A stretch of DNA of 64,000 bases from Pedobacter polysacchareus (GCF_019802255.1 NZ_JAHYSS010000002.1:496001-560000), one strand, 5' to 3'; shown: positions 43,926 to 55,576, counted from the first letter of the stretch. The notes: generated by a model from the letters alone, not told the origin. Program-made: numbers and translations.

Positions 43926-44756
43926 ATGAATAAAAAACAGCTATTTGAGCAGATCCAGATTAAAAAATCTTTTTTGTGTGTTGGGCTTGATCCGGTATTA
44001 GAAAATATCCCTCCGCACCTTCTAAAATACGAAAATCCAGTTTTAGAATTCAATAAGCAGATTATTGATGCTACGAAAGATTTGTGTGTGGCGTATAAAC
44101 CGAACACTGCTTTCTATGAATGTATGGGATTGAAAGGTTGGGAAACATTGATCAAAACCTGGCAATATATGCCGGAAGATATTTTCAGTATTGCAGATGC
44201 AAAAAGGGGAGATATCGGCAATACTTCTGCGATGTATGCAGATGCTTTTTTCAATGAGGCTAAGTCGGACATGAGTTTTGACTCGGTTACCGTGGCACCA
44301 TATATGGGTAAGGACTCCGTAAGCCCGTTCTTAAATTACAAAGATAAATGGGTGATTTTATTGGCACTGACTTCCAATGCTGGTCATAGTGATTTTCAAT
44401 TACACCAGACTCCAGAAGGAAAATTATACGAAGAAGTGATTCGTATTTCTTCTCAATGGGCAGACAGTGAGCAGTTGATGTATGTGGTTGGGGCAACCAG
44501 GGGTTCAGAATTTAAAAATATCAGAAGACTGGCACCGGATAATTTCTTGTTGGTACCAGGGGTTGGCGCGCAAGGCGGAAGTTTAGCCGATGTGTGCGAG
44601 TACGGCTTAAATAAAGAGTGTGGTTTATTGGTGAATTCTGCCAGAGGCATTATTTATGCAAGTAAAGGGGAAGATTTTGCAGAACGTGCAAGAGAAGAAG
44701 CACTGAAATTACAGCGGGAAATGGAAGCAATTCTATTGGCTGCGAAATTGATATGA
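43926..44756 (+). CDS. pyrF: Orotidine 5'-phosphate decarboxylase (type 2)
   Basis: Last step of UMP synthesis. A 276-residue protein of the longer subfamily: [17 protein letters not shown] at the start, the catalytic Asp-x-Lys-x-x-Asp block as [13 protein letters not shown] near 87-99, and [13 protein letters not shown] phosphate loop near 201-213. It is divergent from rho across a 272-bp gap. The stop overlaps the EamA transporter start by 4 bases (ATGA), so they are co-expressed. Confidence 0.95.
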   Translation: MNKKQLFEQIQIKKSFLCVGLDPVLENIPPHLLKYENPVLEFNKQIIDATKDLCVAYKPNTAFYECMGLKGWETLIKTWQYMPEDIFSIADAKRGDIGNTSAMYADAFFNEAKSDMSFDSVTVAPYMGKDSVSPFLNYKDKWVILLALTSNAGHSDFQLHQTPEGKLYEEVIRISSQWADSEQLMYVVGATRGSEFKNIRRLAPDNFLLVPGVGAQGGSLADVCEYGLNKECGLLVNSARGIIYASKGEDFAERAREEALKLQREMEAILLAAKLI

Positions 44757-45643
44757 CCCAAAAGACCGATTTAAAGCTGATCGGGGCTTTATTGGTAGTC
44801 GCCATTGTATGGGGGACTACCTACCTTAGTATTCGTGTGGCGGTAGAGACCATTCCTGCCTGGTTTGTGGCAGCGATGCGACAAACCATCGCTTCTTTGA
44901 TCCTGATGACTATTTTGATCTATAGAAAAGAACTGGCCTGGATGGGCTGGCCCTACCTGCGTCGTCAGATCGTACTCTCTACGTTAATGGTGGTGATGGC
45001 CAATGGCATGGTGACCGTGGCAGAGGAAACGATTTCCAGTGGTTTAACTTCCCTGCTGAATTCCTTAAATCCTCTGGTCGTTTTTCTGGCCTGTGTGGCT
45101 GTTGGTTTACAAAAACCAAGCTGGAAGGGCTTTATAGGGGTCATGATCGCTTTTCTTGGGGTAGTGTTTATTTTTAGGGATGGCCTTAGTGAATTGCTGG
45201 ATCCAAATTATAAAACGGGGATCATGTTTCTTTGTTTCGCCATCGGTGGCTGGACCATCGGCACAATTTATACGAAGAAAAATAGCCATAAGTCAGATCA
45301 TATTTTACTGGACCTGTTTTATCAGTTTGCATTTTCGGCAGTAGCGCAGTTTGCGCTGGCTTTCCTGTTTTCAGGAACTACTTCGCTGAGCAATTGGAGT
45401 TTGCATAGCCTGTTGGCAGTAACCTACCTGGCGGTATTTGGTTCTGTATTGACTTTTTTCTGCTATCACTACGCCTTAAAAAGGGTTTCGCCTACAGAGG
45501 TTTCTATCCTTACTTATTTTAATACAGTGATTGCCTTGTTTTTGGGCTGGCTGATTTTAGATGAGGTGATTACGAAAGATATTGTCATCGCAACGGTATT
45601 GATTATTACCGGGGTATTTATTACGAATTATAGAAGGAAATAA
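44753..45643 (+). CDS. EamA-family (DMT superfamily) transporter
   Basis: A 296-residue inner-membrane protein with ten hydrophobic helices in two EamA repeats: [28 protein letters not shown] in the first, [11 protein letters not shown] and the second repeat from about 160. The usual export substrates of this family are metabolites or amino acids, but none can be read from the sequence. It overlaps pyrF by 4 bases; a link to nucleobase metabolism is possible but not supported by residues. Confidence 0.88.
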   Translation: MTQKTDLKLIGALLVVAIVWGTTYLSIRVAVETIPAWFVAAMRQTIASLILMTILIYRKELAWMGWPYLRRQIVLSTLMVVMANGMVTVAEETISSGLTSLLNSLNPLVVFLACVAVGLQKPSWKGFIGVMIAFLGVVFIFRDGLSELLDPNYKTGIMFLCFAIGGWTIGTIYTKKNSHKSDHILLDLFYQFAFSAVAQFALAFLFSGTTSLSNWSLHSLLAVTYLAVFGSVLTFFCYHYALKRVSPTEVSILTYFNTVIALFLGWLILDEVITKDIVIATVLIITGVFITNYRRK

Positions 45644-45694
45644 TTTTTTTATTCTTTGGTGATAATTCAGGTCTTTATAGTTAAATTAGACTAT

Positions 45695-46975
45695 ATGAGA
45701 TTCCCTGAAATTTTTCTTCATTTTATCTGGCAATTCCGACTGTTCCAGGTACTGAATCTGTTTTGTACCACAGGGGAGCGCTTGTGTATCAAGGGCGTTG
45801 GAATGGCCAATAAGCATGCAGGGCCGGATTTTAATCAAGCAAAACTGTGTATCGGCGACCGTACCTGGATTGGTGATGTAGAAATCCATTTGAAGTCATC
45901 CGACTGGTTGTTGCATGGTCATCAGGATGATCCAGCCTATGATGCCGTGATCTTACATGTGGTTTATGAGCATGATCAGGTGATTTACCGGAAGGATGGC
46001 AGCTTGATTCCGGTGCTGATCCTGAAAGACCTGTTTCCAGAAAGCCTTTTACAGCATTATGAAGGACTAGTTCATTCTATCCATTCTTTTCCCTGCGAAA
46101 AACAAATTCATAGGATAGATCCGATCGTCATAAACGGTTTTTTATCCAGAATGATGATTGAGCGATTGGCACAAAAATCGGATTTGGTGTTTGATCACCT
46201 GGCTAAAGTAAAGGGAGATTGGGAAGGTACTTTTTATCATTTCCTGGCTAAAAGCTTCGGTTTTAAGGTGAATGAGATTCCTTTTGAACTTTTAGCGACT
46301 TCATTGCCTTTGTCGGTGATTCGGAAACACCTGGATCATCCTTCTCAGGTGGAAGCTTTGGTATTTGGACAGGCCGGGTTTTTAGTGGGAACTTTCATAG
46401 ACGCCTATCCCCGGAAATTGAAAAAAGAATACCAGTTTCTACAAAAAAAGTATGGATTGACACCTATTGGAGTGGGGGCCTGGCGATTTTTGAGAATGCG
46501 GCCGCAAAATTTCCCCACCTTAAGGTTGGCGCAATTTTGCGCTTTGCTGTTAAAATCAGATCGTTTATTTTCCAGGGTGCTTGAGCTGGAAGAATTGCCG
46601 GAATTAAAGCAGCTGCTGCAAGAGCTTCCTGTCAATCCTTATTGGAAAACCCATTATCACTTTCAAAAAGAGACAAAAAAAGTAGAAATTCAACTGGGAC
46701 AGCGCTCCATTTTACACCTGATCATGAATGCCGTTTGTCTTTTTGCAGCGGCTTACGGTAAATATTCAGATCAGCCGGATTTGATGAATCGTGGCTTGCA
46801 GCTGCTGGAACAAATGCCTGCCGAAAGCAATGTAATCATCAGCCATTACCAGCAAGCGGGTGTAGTGATAGAGAACGCTTTTTTCTCGCAAGCAGTCCTT
46901 CAACTAAATAAATATTATTGTGCTCAAAAAAAATGCTTAAATTGTGGTATCGGAATCAAGATATTAAACCAATAA
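45695..46975 (+). CDS. DUF2851 family protein
   Basis: The ATG at 45695 gives 426 residues starting MRFPEIFLHFIWQFRLFQ, the family start; the upstream in-frame start at 45656 adds residues not seen in relatives. Conserved blocks include NKHAGPDFNQAKLCIGDRTWIGDVEIHLKSSDWLLHGHQ (about 37-75) and DAVILHVVYEHD. There is no signal peptide or membrane helix, and cysteines near the C-terminus (CAQKKCLNCGIG) could bind metal. The function is unknown. The next gene, a PspC-like protein, begins 1 base after its stop, an arrangement I recall as common in Bacteroidota. Confidence 0.8.
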   Translation: MRFPEIFLHFIWQFRLFQVLNLFCTTGERLCIKGVGMANKHAGPDFNQAKLCIGDRTWIGDVEIHLKSSDWLLHGHQDDPAYDAVILHVVYEHDQVIYRKDGSLIPVLILKDLFPESLLQHYEGLVHSIHSFPCEKQIHRIDPIVINGFLSRMMIERLAQKSDLVFDHLAKVKGDWEGTFYHFLAKSFGFKVNEIPFELLATSLPLSVIRKHLDHPSQVEALVFGQAGFLVGTFIDAYPRKLKKEYQFLQKKYGLTPIGVGAWRFLRMRPQNFPTLRLAQFCALLLKSDRLFSRVLELEELPELKQLLQELPVNPYWKTHYHFQKETKKVEIQLGQRSILHLIMNAVCLFAAAYGKYSDQPDLMNRGLQLLEQMPAESNVIISHYQQAGVVIENAFFSQAVLQLNKYYCAQKKCLNCGIGIKILNQ

Positions 46976-46976
46976 G

Positions 46977-47198
46977 ATGTTCCAACGTATCATTACATTT
47001 TTTGAAAAGCAAAGTTTTGGGGTATGTACCTATCTTGCTGAACGATTTAACATATCGATCAGTAAAATCAGGTTGTTTTTTATTTATTCTTCTTTTCTGG
47101 CAGTTGGTTTTCCAATTATCTTTTACGTTCTAGCCGCTTTGGTGCTGGATGTGAGACATTATGTAAAAAAAATCAGGCTACGCATCTGGGATGTTTAA
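46977..47198 (+). CDS. PspC-domain small membrane protein
   Basis: A 73-residue protein, MFQRIITFFEKQSFGVCTYLAERFNIS at the start, with one strong membrane helix (about 33-55: IRLFFIYSSFLAVGFPIIFYVLAALVL) and a basic C-terminal tail. It matches the PspC fold of phage-shock-type membrane proteins, here in a minimal form without a PspB/A partner nearby. It is encoded directly after DUF2851 and is likely in the same transcript. Its function is not established. Confidence 0.75.
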   Translation: MFQRIITFFEKQSFGVCTYLAERFNISISKIRLFFIYSSFLAVGFPIIFYVLAALVLDVRHYVKKIRLRIWDV

Positions 47199-47235
47199 TT
47201 TCATTTATCATCTTTTGCCTTTGGTTTGGAAAGCT

Positions 47236-47886
47236 TTAAACTTTCAAAATAGCCGCGATCTCCGGAAATCCTTTTTCATCAGCAAGGTCTGTTGGCAATT
47301 TGCCGCCTTCCATTCTAATGTCTAAAGCTGCTCCATGTTCCAGTAAGAGGATAATGATCTCTATATTTCCAATTTGTGCAGCGGCATGTAATGCGGTTAG
47401 TCCTGCTTGTTGTTTGGCATTTACATCGGCACCCGCCTCTAAGAGCATTTTGGTAATGGCAAAGCTTTTTGCCGCAACGGCGGAATGAATTGGGAAAACG
47501 CTGAATCCATTACTGGCAGGAATGTTCGCGTCCGCCCCTTTGAAAAGCAATAGTCTGGTGATTTCTTCATGGCCGAAATAAGCGGCTAGTCCTAAGGCAG
47601 TGAAGCCATCTTTTGAAGTTTTATTGAGCAGTTCCGGTTGCTGTGCCAGTAAAAGATCTGTTTCCTGAAATTTACCTAGTGCACAGGCTTCAAAAAGCGT
47701 AATGTTTTTCACAAAGCCGGCGATTATCCCTGCAGTGACAGGTTTTTTATAATAACAAGCGAGTAGTAGTGGTGATATCCCATGACTGGTTTCCTGGCTG
47801 GTTAGTTCCGGATGCTTGGTCAGCAAATCAGAAATCTCTTGTTTATTGTCTGTTTCTATTAGCGTTTCGAGCTGAGAGATGTCCAT
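47236..47886 (-). CDS. Ankyrin-repeat protein
   Basis: A 216-residue soluble protein composed almost wholly of about five to six ankyrin repeats. Typical turns read GISPLLLACYYKKP, DGFTALGLAAYFGHEEITRLLLFKGADANIPA, SFAITKMLLEAGADVNAKQQAGLTALHAAAQIGNIEIIILLLEHGA and so on. It has no signal peptide and no catalytic domain, so it is a cytoplasmic protein-protein binding scaffold. Stand-alone gene, convergent with the PspC gene. Confidence 0.9.
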   Translation of the reverse strand: MDISQLETLIETDNKQEISDLLTKHPELTSQETSHGISPLLLACYYKKPVTAGIIAGFVKNITLFEACALGKFQETDLLLAQQPELLNKTSKDGFTALGLAAYFGHEEITRLLLFKGADANIPASNGFSVFPIHSAVAAKSFAITKMLLEAGADVNAKQQAGLTALHAAAQIGNIEIIILLLEHGAALDIRMEGGKLPTDLADEKGFPEIAAILKV

Positions 47887-47952
47887 TGTTAGATTTAGAT
47901 CTTAAAATACGGGAATAAATTAACAAATTTTAAATGATATCAACATAAAAAA

Positions 47953-47984
47953 AATCCCAGCAGATAAAAATACCTGCTGGGATT
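47953..47984 (-). terminator. Orphan minus-strand terminator
   Basis: Perfect 11-bp stem AATCCCAGCAG/CTGCTGGGATT with a 10-base loop; in the minus direction it is followed by a run of T. No intact minus-strand gene ends at it. The only candidate is the remnant at 48011-48088. Confidence 0.8.
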
Positions 47985-48010
47985 AACCTTAAAACAAAAC
48001 TTATCTCTAA

Positions 48011-48088
48011 TTAAAACTTAAACGCTACAGGTATGACTATGATTGCGTTAGAAGGTTTAATCGGTATTGAAATGATGGCTGGGTTTCT
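48011..48088 (-). pseudogene. Possible C-terminal remnant of an outer-membrane-type protein
   Basis: On the minus strand 25 codons read RNPAIISIPIKPSNAIIVIPVAFKF then TAA, 27 bases before the terminator above. The alternation of hydrophobic residues and the final Phe resemble the last strands of a beta-barrel. An in-frame TAG lies directly upstream and no start codon is available, so nothing functional is encoded. A forward 23-codon ORF on the same bases is a weaker reading. The rest of 47887-48205 shows no gene. Confidence 0.35.
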
Positions 48089-48172
48089 CTATTTAAGCAG
48101 TTAAGAATTTTTGTTTAATAAGTATACGTTTAAATGTATTTATAATAACTTAGTACATACAAGGATATGTTT

Positions 48173-48180
48173 TATATTTG
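48173..48180 (+). promoter_or_regulatory. -7 element upstream of ftsK
   Basis: TATATTTG, exact TAnnTTTG match, 25 bases before the ftsK ATG. Confidence 0.6.
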
Positions 48181-48205
48181 TTGTGTATAATATTAGTCAC
48201 GAAAA

Positions 48206-50902
48206 ATGTCGGTAAGGGGAAATCAATTCAGGTCCAATTCGTTTAAAAACGAATCTGGCGATAAACAGAGCTCGAAGTCAACAACGTCCAGACCATCAAC
48301 AGAAAGATTTAACATCATGCCGCGCCTGGATTTTCAGAATGGCAGGTTGTTTAAGATCATCGGGTTAGTGTTTGTGGTATTGTCTTTATATTTTCTAATT
48401 GCTTTTACTTCTTACCTTTTTACCTGGCAGGAAGACCACAGTTATGTAATCGATGCTAATGGCGGATGGGGTAATCTTTTTAAGACCTACGAAGAGCTAC
48501 AGCAGGTAAATATCAATCCAGTGGTGTCTAATTGGCTAGGTAAAATCGGGGCTTTACTGGCACATCAGTTTATTTATGAATGGTTTGGTTTAGCTTCCTT
48601 CTTATTCATCTTTGTATTCTTTGTGATCGGCTACCGCCTCCTGTTTAAGGTGAAAATATTCTCTATTGAAAAAACATTGGCTTATAGCCTTTTCTTTTTA
48701 TTGTTCATCTCTTTAACCCTTGGTTTTGCGCATTCCTTTATCAGCGATGCTCCGCATTTTCTCGAAGGGGAGTTTGGGTATTGGACGAATAAATTACTGA
48801 CCGCACAAATTGGAAAGGCTGGCGTAGCTGGATTAATTGGCTTTTTGGGCTTATCAATCCTGATCATTGCCTATAATATTGACTTTAAATTGCCGGAAAG
48901 GAAGAAAAAGGAAATGATTTTACCTGATCTTTCAGAAGAAGAGGAATTAGGGACTGATAATGAAATGCGCTCAGAGCCGGTAGAGTTTACTTTAAATGAC
49001 CGGTTGGCAAGAGATCAAAAAAGAGAGCAGCAAACGATCAGGCCTTCCAGCAGGTTTGAAGAAGCTGAAGAGCGGGAATTGGAGCGAGACTCCATTCCAG
49101 CATATCGTGCTTCAAATTCACCGGCAGCTTCACCATTGGCTAATATACAGCTGGAAACTACTCCGGTAACTCCAAGTCCAGCTGAAGCTGTTGTTCCACC
49201 GGTACCGCCAGTATTGCCACCAGCCCCAGTAATGTCGGCAGTAACGATGCCTATGGAAATTACACCTACTCCTGAACCGGAATTAGAGCTTACACCAGAA
49301 TTAGTGCCAGAGGAAGAACCAGAATTGGAATTGGTGATTGAAAAGTCGGAGGATGAGAAAACTTCTGATGAGCTGGTGAAACAGTTTGGTAATTATGATC
49401 CTACTTTAGATCTGGCGAGTTACAAATATCCTGGTCTGGATTTATTAGAGAATTATGGTTCCAACAAGATTCCTGTGAATACGGACGAATTGGAAGCGAA
49501 TAAGAATAAAATTGTCAATACGCTGCTTCATTACAACATTGAGATAGATAAAATTAAAGCAACGATTGGTCCAACGGTCACCTTATATGAGATTATACCG
49601 GCACCGGGAGTGAGGATTTCCAAGATTAAAAACCTGGAAGATGATATCGCTTTAAGTTTAGCGGCTTTGGGAATCAGGATTATTGCTCCAATGCCAGGAA
49701 AAGGTACAATTGGTATTGAGGTACCTAATTTACACCCAGAAATGGTGTCTATGAAGAGTATTCTGGCCACAGAGAAATTTCAGACCACCACTATGGAACT
49801 GCCAATTGCCATGGGTAAAACCATTTCCAACGAGGTTTATATTGGTGATTTGGCGAAAATGCCCCATTTATTGGTGGCTGGTGCTACGGGGCAGGGTAAA
49901 TCGGTGGGGATCAACTCCATTCTGGTTTCGCTGCTTTATAAGAAACACCCTTCACAGCTGAAATTTGTACTGGTCGATCCTAAGAAAGTAGAGTTAACCT
50001 TGTTCAATAAAATTGAACGTCACTTCCTGGCTAAACTTCCAGGAGAAGCAGATGCGATTATTACGGATACCAAAAAGGTGATCAATACGCTGAACTCTTT
50101 GTGTATTGAAATGGATCAGCGTTATGATTTGTTGAAAGATGCTCAGGTGAGAAACCTGAAGGAATACAATGAGAAGTTTATCAAAAGAAAACTGAATCCG
50201 AATAATTCACACCGTTTCCTTCCATACATTGTATTGATTGTGGATGAGTTTGCGGATTTAATGATGACTGCTGGTAAAGAAGTGGAAGCGCCGATTGCCC
50301 GTTTGGCGCAGCTGGCACGTGCGATAGGGATTCACCTTGTATTGGCTACGCAGCGTCCTTCAGTAAACATCATTACGGGTACAATTAAAGCGAATTTCCC
50401 TGCCCGTTTGGCCTTTAGGGTATTGTCGAAAATTGACTCCAGAACGATCCTGGATAGTGGCGGTGCCGATCAGCTGATTGGTAGAGGAGATATGTTATTG
50501 TCTACAGGAAATGACCTGATCCGCTTGCAGTGTGCTTTTGTGGATACACCAGAGGTAGATCGTATTTCGGAATTTATTGGCAATCAAAGGGGGTATCCGG
50601 AGGCTTATCAGCTGCCTGAATATGTAGATGAAGCTGCAGAATCGGCGAAATTGGACTTCGATCCTAAAGACCGTGACTCGATGTTTGAAGATGCTGCACG
50701 CTTAATTGTGATGCATCAGCAAGGTTCTACTTCGTTGATTCAAAGGAAGTTGAAATTGGGTTATAACAGGGCAGGCAGGATCATTGATCAGCTGGAAGCC
50801 ACAGGTGTGGTTGGACCTTTTGAAGGTAGTAAAGCCAGAGAGGTACTGATTCCAGACGATTATGCTTTGGAACAGTTCTTGAATGACCTGAAGAATAACT
50901 AA
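48206..50902 (+). CDS. ftsK: DNA translocase FtsK
   Basis: Septum-located DNA pump that moves the terminus region during division and activates XerCD. An 898-residue protein: about 45 polar residues, four to five membrane helices between ~48 and ~235, then an acidic, proline-rich linker (about 250-395, with PPVPPVLPPAPV). The motor has Walker A GATGQGKS at 559-566, VDEFADLMMTAGKEVE and ATQRPSVNIITG, and a C-terminal winged-helix gamma domain (about 830-895). It has its own promoter candidate and is followed after 16 bases by lolA. Confidence 0.95.
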   Translation: MSVRGNQFRSNSFKNESGDKQSSKSTTSRPSTERFNIMPRLDFQNGRLFKIIGLVFVVLSLYFLIAFTSYLFTWQEDHSYVIDANGGWGNLFKTYEELQQVNINPVVSNWLGKIGALLAHQFIYEWFGLASFLFIFVFFVIGYRLLFKVKIFSIEKTLAYSLFFLLFISLTLGFAHSFISDAPHFLEGEFGYWTNKLLTAQIGKAGVAGLIGFLGLSILIIAYNIDFKLPERKKKEMILPDLSEEEELGTDNEMRSEPVEFTLNDRLARDQKREQQTIRPSSRFEEAEERELERDSIPAYRASNSPAASPLANIQLETTPVTPSPAEAVVPPVPPVLPPAPVMSAVTMPMEITPTPEPELELTPELVPEEEPELELVIEKSEDEKTSDELVKQFGNYDPTLDLASYKYPGLDLLENYGSNKIPVNTDELEANKNKIVNTLLHYNIEIDKIKATIGPTVTLYEIIPAPGVRISKIKNLEDDIALSLAALGIRIIAPMPGKGTIGIEVPNLHPEMVSMKSILATEKFQTTTMELPIAMGKTISNEVYIGDLAKMPHLLVAGATGQGKSVGINSILVSLLYKKHPSQLKFVLVDPKKVELTLFNKIERHFLAKLPGEADAIITDTKKVINTLNSLCIEMDQRYDLLKDAQVRNLKEYNEKFIKRKLNPNNSHRFLPYIVLIVDEFADLMMTAGKEVEAPIARLAQLARAIGIHLVLATQRPSVNIITGTIKANFPARLAFRVLSKIDSRTILDSGGADQLIGRGDMLLSTGNDLIRLQCAFVDTPEVDRISEFIGNQRGYPEAYQLPEYVDEAAESAKLDFDPKDRDSMFEDAARLIVMHQQGSTSLIQRKLKLGYNRAGRIIDQLEATGVVGPFEGSKAREVLIPDDYALEQFLNDLKNN

Positions 50903-50918
50903 TCCGAAATAGAAATAG

Positions 50919-51569
50919 ATGAAAAAGATAATATGGTCGTTACTGGTATTGACAGGTTTTGGATTTTCCAGTTACGCACAGCAGGATGCGAAGGCAAAAG
51001 CAATATTAGCAGAAGTAAGTAAGAAATATCGTTCTTTTGATGTGGTTAAGGCAGACTTTACCTTTTCTTTAGACAACCCGCAAGCTAAACTTAAAGATAG
51101 TCAGCGAGGGACTATCATCGTCAAAGCGAAAACTAATAAGTACCGTGTAACGATGACGAATCAGGAACTGATCAGCGATGGTAAAACACAATGGACTTAT
51201 TTAAAAGAAGATAAAGAGGTACAGGTGACAGATGCAGACCACAGTGGTGATGCATTAAATCCTGCTCAGCTATTTACAATTTATGAAAAGGGCTTTAAAT
51301 ACGGTTATACCGGCGAAAGTAAGGTTGGAGGCAAAGTTTATCAGATGATTGATCTTGCCCCTATAGATGTCAGTAAATCTTATTTTAAGATCCGTCTGGG
51401 AATTGATAAGGTCGCAAAACAGATTGGTACCGTAGTTATTTTTGATAAAGGCGGAAACAAATACAGCTATAACGTGAGCAAAATGGTGACCAACCTGAAG
51501 GTTCCGGAAAGTACTTTTTCTTTTGATGCTAAGAAGTATCCTGGAGTAGAGGTTGTAGACTTAAGGTAA
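50919..51569 (+). CDS. lolA: LolA-like outer-membrane lipoprotein carrier
   Basis: Periplasmic shuttle that carries lipoproteins from the inner membrane (LolCDE) to the outer membrane. A 216-residue precursor with a signal peptide (about 1-20, cleavage after YAQ-type residues) and the LolA blocks DVVKADFTFSLDNPQAKLKDSQRGTI, ISDGKTQWTYLKEDKEVQV and SKMVTNLKVPESTFSFD. It follows ftsK, the same neighbourhood as in many other bacteria. The MBL-gene promoter overlaps its last codons. Confidence 0.9.
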   Translation: MKKIIWSLLVLTGFGFSSYAQQDAKAKAILAEVSKKYRSFDVVKADFTFSLDNPQAKLKDSQRGTIIVKAKTNKYRVTMTNQELISDGKTQWTYLKEDKEVQVTDADHSGDALNPAQLFTIYEKGFKYGYTGESKVGGKVYQMIDLAPIDVSKSYFKIRLGIDKVAKQIGTVVIFDKGGNKYSYNVSKMVTNLKVPESTFSFDAKKYPGVEVVDLR

Positions 51570-51582
51570 TTTGTTATTTTTG
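51553..51582 (+). promoter_or_regulatory. Promoter of the MBL-fold gene, overlapping the end of lolA
   Basis: TTG at 51553-51555, 19 bases, then TATTTTTG at 51575-51582, an exact Bacteroidota -33/-7 pair. The -33 part lies in the last codons of lolA. Confidence 0.55.
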
Positions 51583-51607
51583 AAGATATGGTCTCAACTC
51601 ATCAATT

Positions 51608-52372
51608 TTGAAGGTTACATTTTTAGGCACAGGTACTTCCCAGGGCATTCCAGTGATTACTTGCAATTGCGAGGTTTGTCAGTCGGCAGACCATAAAAAC
51701 AAGCGGTTAAGGGTTTCTGTACTGCTGGAAATGGGAGATAAGACGATCGTTATTGATAGTGGTCCTGATTTCCGCTACCAGATGCTGCGCGCAAATGTCA
51801 AAGACCTGGATGCCATCTTATATACACATGAACATAAAGACCATGTGGCGGGTTTAGATGACATCAGGCCTTTTAATTACCTGCTGAAAAAGAACATCGA
51901 CATCTACGCGACCACACGAGTTCAGGATGCTTTAAAAAGAGAATTCTCCTATATTTTTGCAGATACGCATTATCCAGGATTGCCTCAGATAGCGCTGCAT
52001 ACGATTACAAATCAGCCTTTTGAAATTGGCAATACTACCGTGATTCCATTAAATATCATGCATTATAAGCTGCCGATTTTGGGCTTCCGGATTCATGATT
52101 TTACTTATATTACTGATGCCAAGACGATTTCTGAAGAAACAATTGAAAAAGTAAAGGGCACAAAGATTTTGGTGATCAATGCATTACAGCATGAAGAGCA
52201 TATTTCTCATTTTACACTAAAGGAAGCAGTAGCTTTTGCACAAAAGATAGGGGCAGAAATGACCTATCTGACCCATATCAGCCATAATTTAGGCTTGCAT
52301 GAGGAGGTGGAATGCGAATTACCAGAAAATATTAAATTAGCTTACGATGGTTTAAGTTTATTCTCCGAATAA
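51608..52372 (+). CDS. MBL-fold metallo-hydrolase (PhnP-like), TTG start
   Basis: A 254-residue metallo-beta-lactamase-fold enzyme beginning MKVTFLGTGTSQGIPVITC. The metal motif H-x-H-x-D-H is present as YTHEHKDHVAGLD near 76-88, and a cysteine-rich CNCEVC block near 19-24 is typical of the PhnP/cyclic-phosphodiesterase-like branch. The start codon is TTG: the reading frame has a TGA nine codons upstream and no ATG between, and the conserved start coincides with the TTG. The substrate is unknown; a small phosphodiester is likely. Confidence 0.85.
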   Translation: MKVTFLGTGTSQGIPVITCNCEVCQSADHKNKRLRVSVLLEMGDKTIVIDSGPDFRYQMLRANVKDLDAILYTHEHKDHVAGLDDIRPFNYLLKKNIDIYATTRVQDALKREFSYIFADTHYPGLPQIALHTITNQPFEIGNTTVIPLNIMHYKLPILGFRIHDFTYITDAKTISEETIEKVKGTKILVINALQHEEHISHFTLKEAVAFAQKIGAEMTYLTHISHNLGLHEEVECELPENIKLAYDGLSLFSE

Positions 52373-52375
52373 ATA

Positions 52376-52383
52376 TATATTTG
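52376..52383 (+). promoter_or_regulatory. -7 element of tRNA-Leu(GAG)
   Basis: TATATTTG, 10 bases before the mature 5' end. Confidence 0.65.
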
Positions 52384-52393
52384 CGATAGAAAT

Positions 52394-52477
52394 ACCCAGG
52401 TGGCGAAATTGGCAGACGCACCACCTTGAGGGGGTGGCGCTTGAAAAGGCGTGGCAGTTCGAATCTGCTTCTGGGTA
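52394..52477 (+). tRNA. tRNA-Leu (anticodon GAG)
   Basis: An 84-base class II tRNA with acceptor ACCCAGG/TCTGGGT, anticodon stem CCACC/GGTGG around loop TTGAGGG, a long variable arm and T-loop TTCGAAT. CCA is not encoded. It differs in sequence from the TAG-anticodon copies. Confidence 0.95.
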
Positions 52478-52484
52478 CTTAATT

Positions 52485-52512
52485 AAGCCTTAGAGAAATC
52501 TAAGGCTTTTTG
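52485..52512 (+). terminator. Intrinsic terminator of tRNA-Leu(GAG)
   Basis: Perfect 10-bp stem AAGCCTTAGA/TCTAAGGCTT with GAAA tetraloop, followed by T residues. The 227 bases from here to the next gene hold no ORF. Confidence 0.9.
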
Positions 52513-52718
52513 CTTTTCAGCCATTTCGCTCCCAAGCTACATCTCAGCAATAGCATCTTGATCACCTTCTGTCCATATCGGTCAAAAACATGCAATTTAC
52601 AGGCTATATTAATCCCATAAAATACATTACTATGTTCCTTTAGTCGATCGTTTATTTTATATTTAGGCGATTTTAAAATATGGATAGGTTTACCATTAAA
52701 AATCTATCAAATAATTAA

Positions 52719-54959
<2,241 letters not shown>

Positions 54960-54977
54960 GCGAATTGAATGATATCG

Positions 54978-55008
54978 GCGTCCTGATGAAAATCAGGGCG
55001 CTTTTTTT
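54978..55008 (+). terminator. Intrinsic terminator after icd
   Basis: GGCGTCCTGAT/ATCAGGGCGCT stem (one G-T pair) with GAAA loop, followed by seven T. Confidence 0.88.
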
Positions 55009-55039
55009 ATGCTATACCAAGCTTTGTTTTGAATAAAGC

Positions 55040-55576
55040 CTATATAGATATTTTACGGTATTGATCCATCACTTGATCAAAGCATATTTTTAGCCATTCC
55101 GTATAGCTGTCCTTATTGTTTTGTAAATCTAGCTCCAGCGCCTCCATGCTGATGTATTTAAAATCGGCAACTTCCAGCGGGTTTGGAATAGGCAGTGTAT
55201 CGCTGCTGCCAAAATAAACATGGTCAAACTCGTGTTCCACCAACCCATTTTCAACTTCAGCACGATAAGCGAAACTAAAAATAGGTCTTAATTCACATTC
55301 CATGCCCATTTCTTCTTTTAACCTTCTTTTCGCAGCATCGGCAGTAAGTTCTCCAGGTCTGGGGTGACTACAGCAGGTATTGGTCCATTTTCCTGCAGAA
55401 TGGTATTTGTCAAGTGCGCGTTGCTGCAATAATAATGCTCCAGAGCTGTTAAAGATAAAAACAGAGAATGCCCTGTGAAGTTCGCCTTTAAGGTGTGCCT
55501 CTAATTTTGGCATGGTGCCAATTGGATTGTCATTTTTATCAACCAGGATCACTTCTTCTTCTCTCATTAAATTCAT
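55040..55576 (-). CDS. idi: Isopentenyl-diphosphate delta-isomerase, type 1
   Basis: Interconverts isopentenyl and dimethylallyl diphosphate for isoprenoid synthesis. A 178-residue Nudix-fold protein with metal/active-site blocks: LHRAFSVFIFNSSGALLLQQRALDKYHSAGKWTNTCCSHPRPGE (catalytic Cys in TNTCCSHP) and RRLKEEMGMECEL. FEYRAEVENGLVEHEFDHVYFG-like sequence carries the catalytic Glu. A second ATG lies three codons in (MREEEV), so the exact start is uncertain by 9 bases. Confidence 0.93.
   Translation of the reverse strand: MNLMREEEVILVDKNDNPIGTMPKLEAHLKGELHRAFSVFIFNSSGALLLQQRALDKYHSAGKWTNTCCSHPRPGELTADAAKRRLKEEMGMECELRPIFSFAYRAEVENGLVEHEFDHVYFGSSDTLPIPNPLEVADFKYISMEALELDLQNNKDSYTEWLKICFDQVMDQYRKISI

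Noticed and set aside
48033..48104. Forward 23-codon ORF (MTMIALEGLIGIEMM...)
   Set aside because: Weak ribosome binding site, no similarity recognised, and the same bases read better as the end of a lost minus-strand gene next to a minus-strand terminator.
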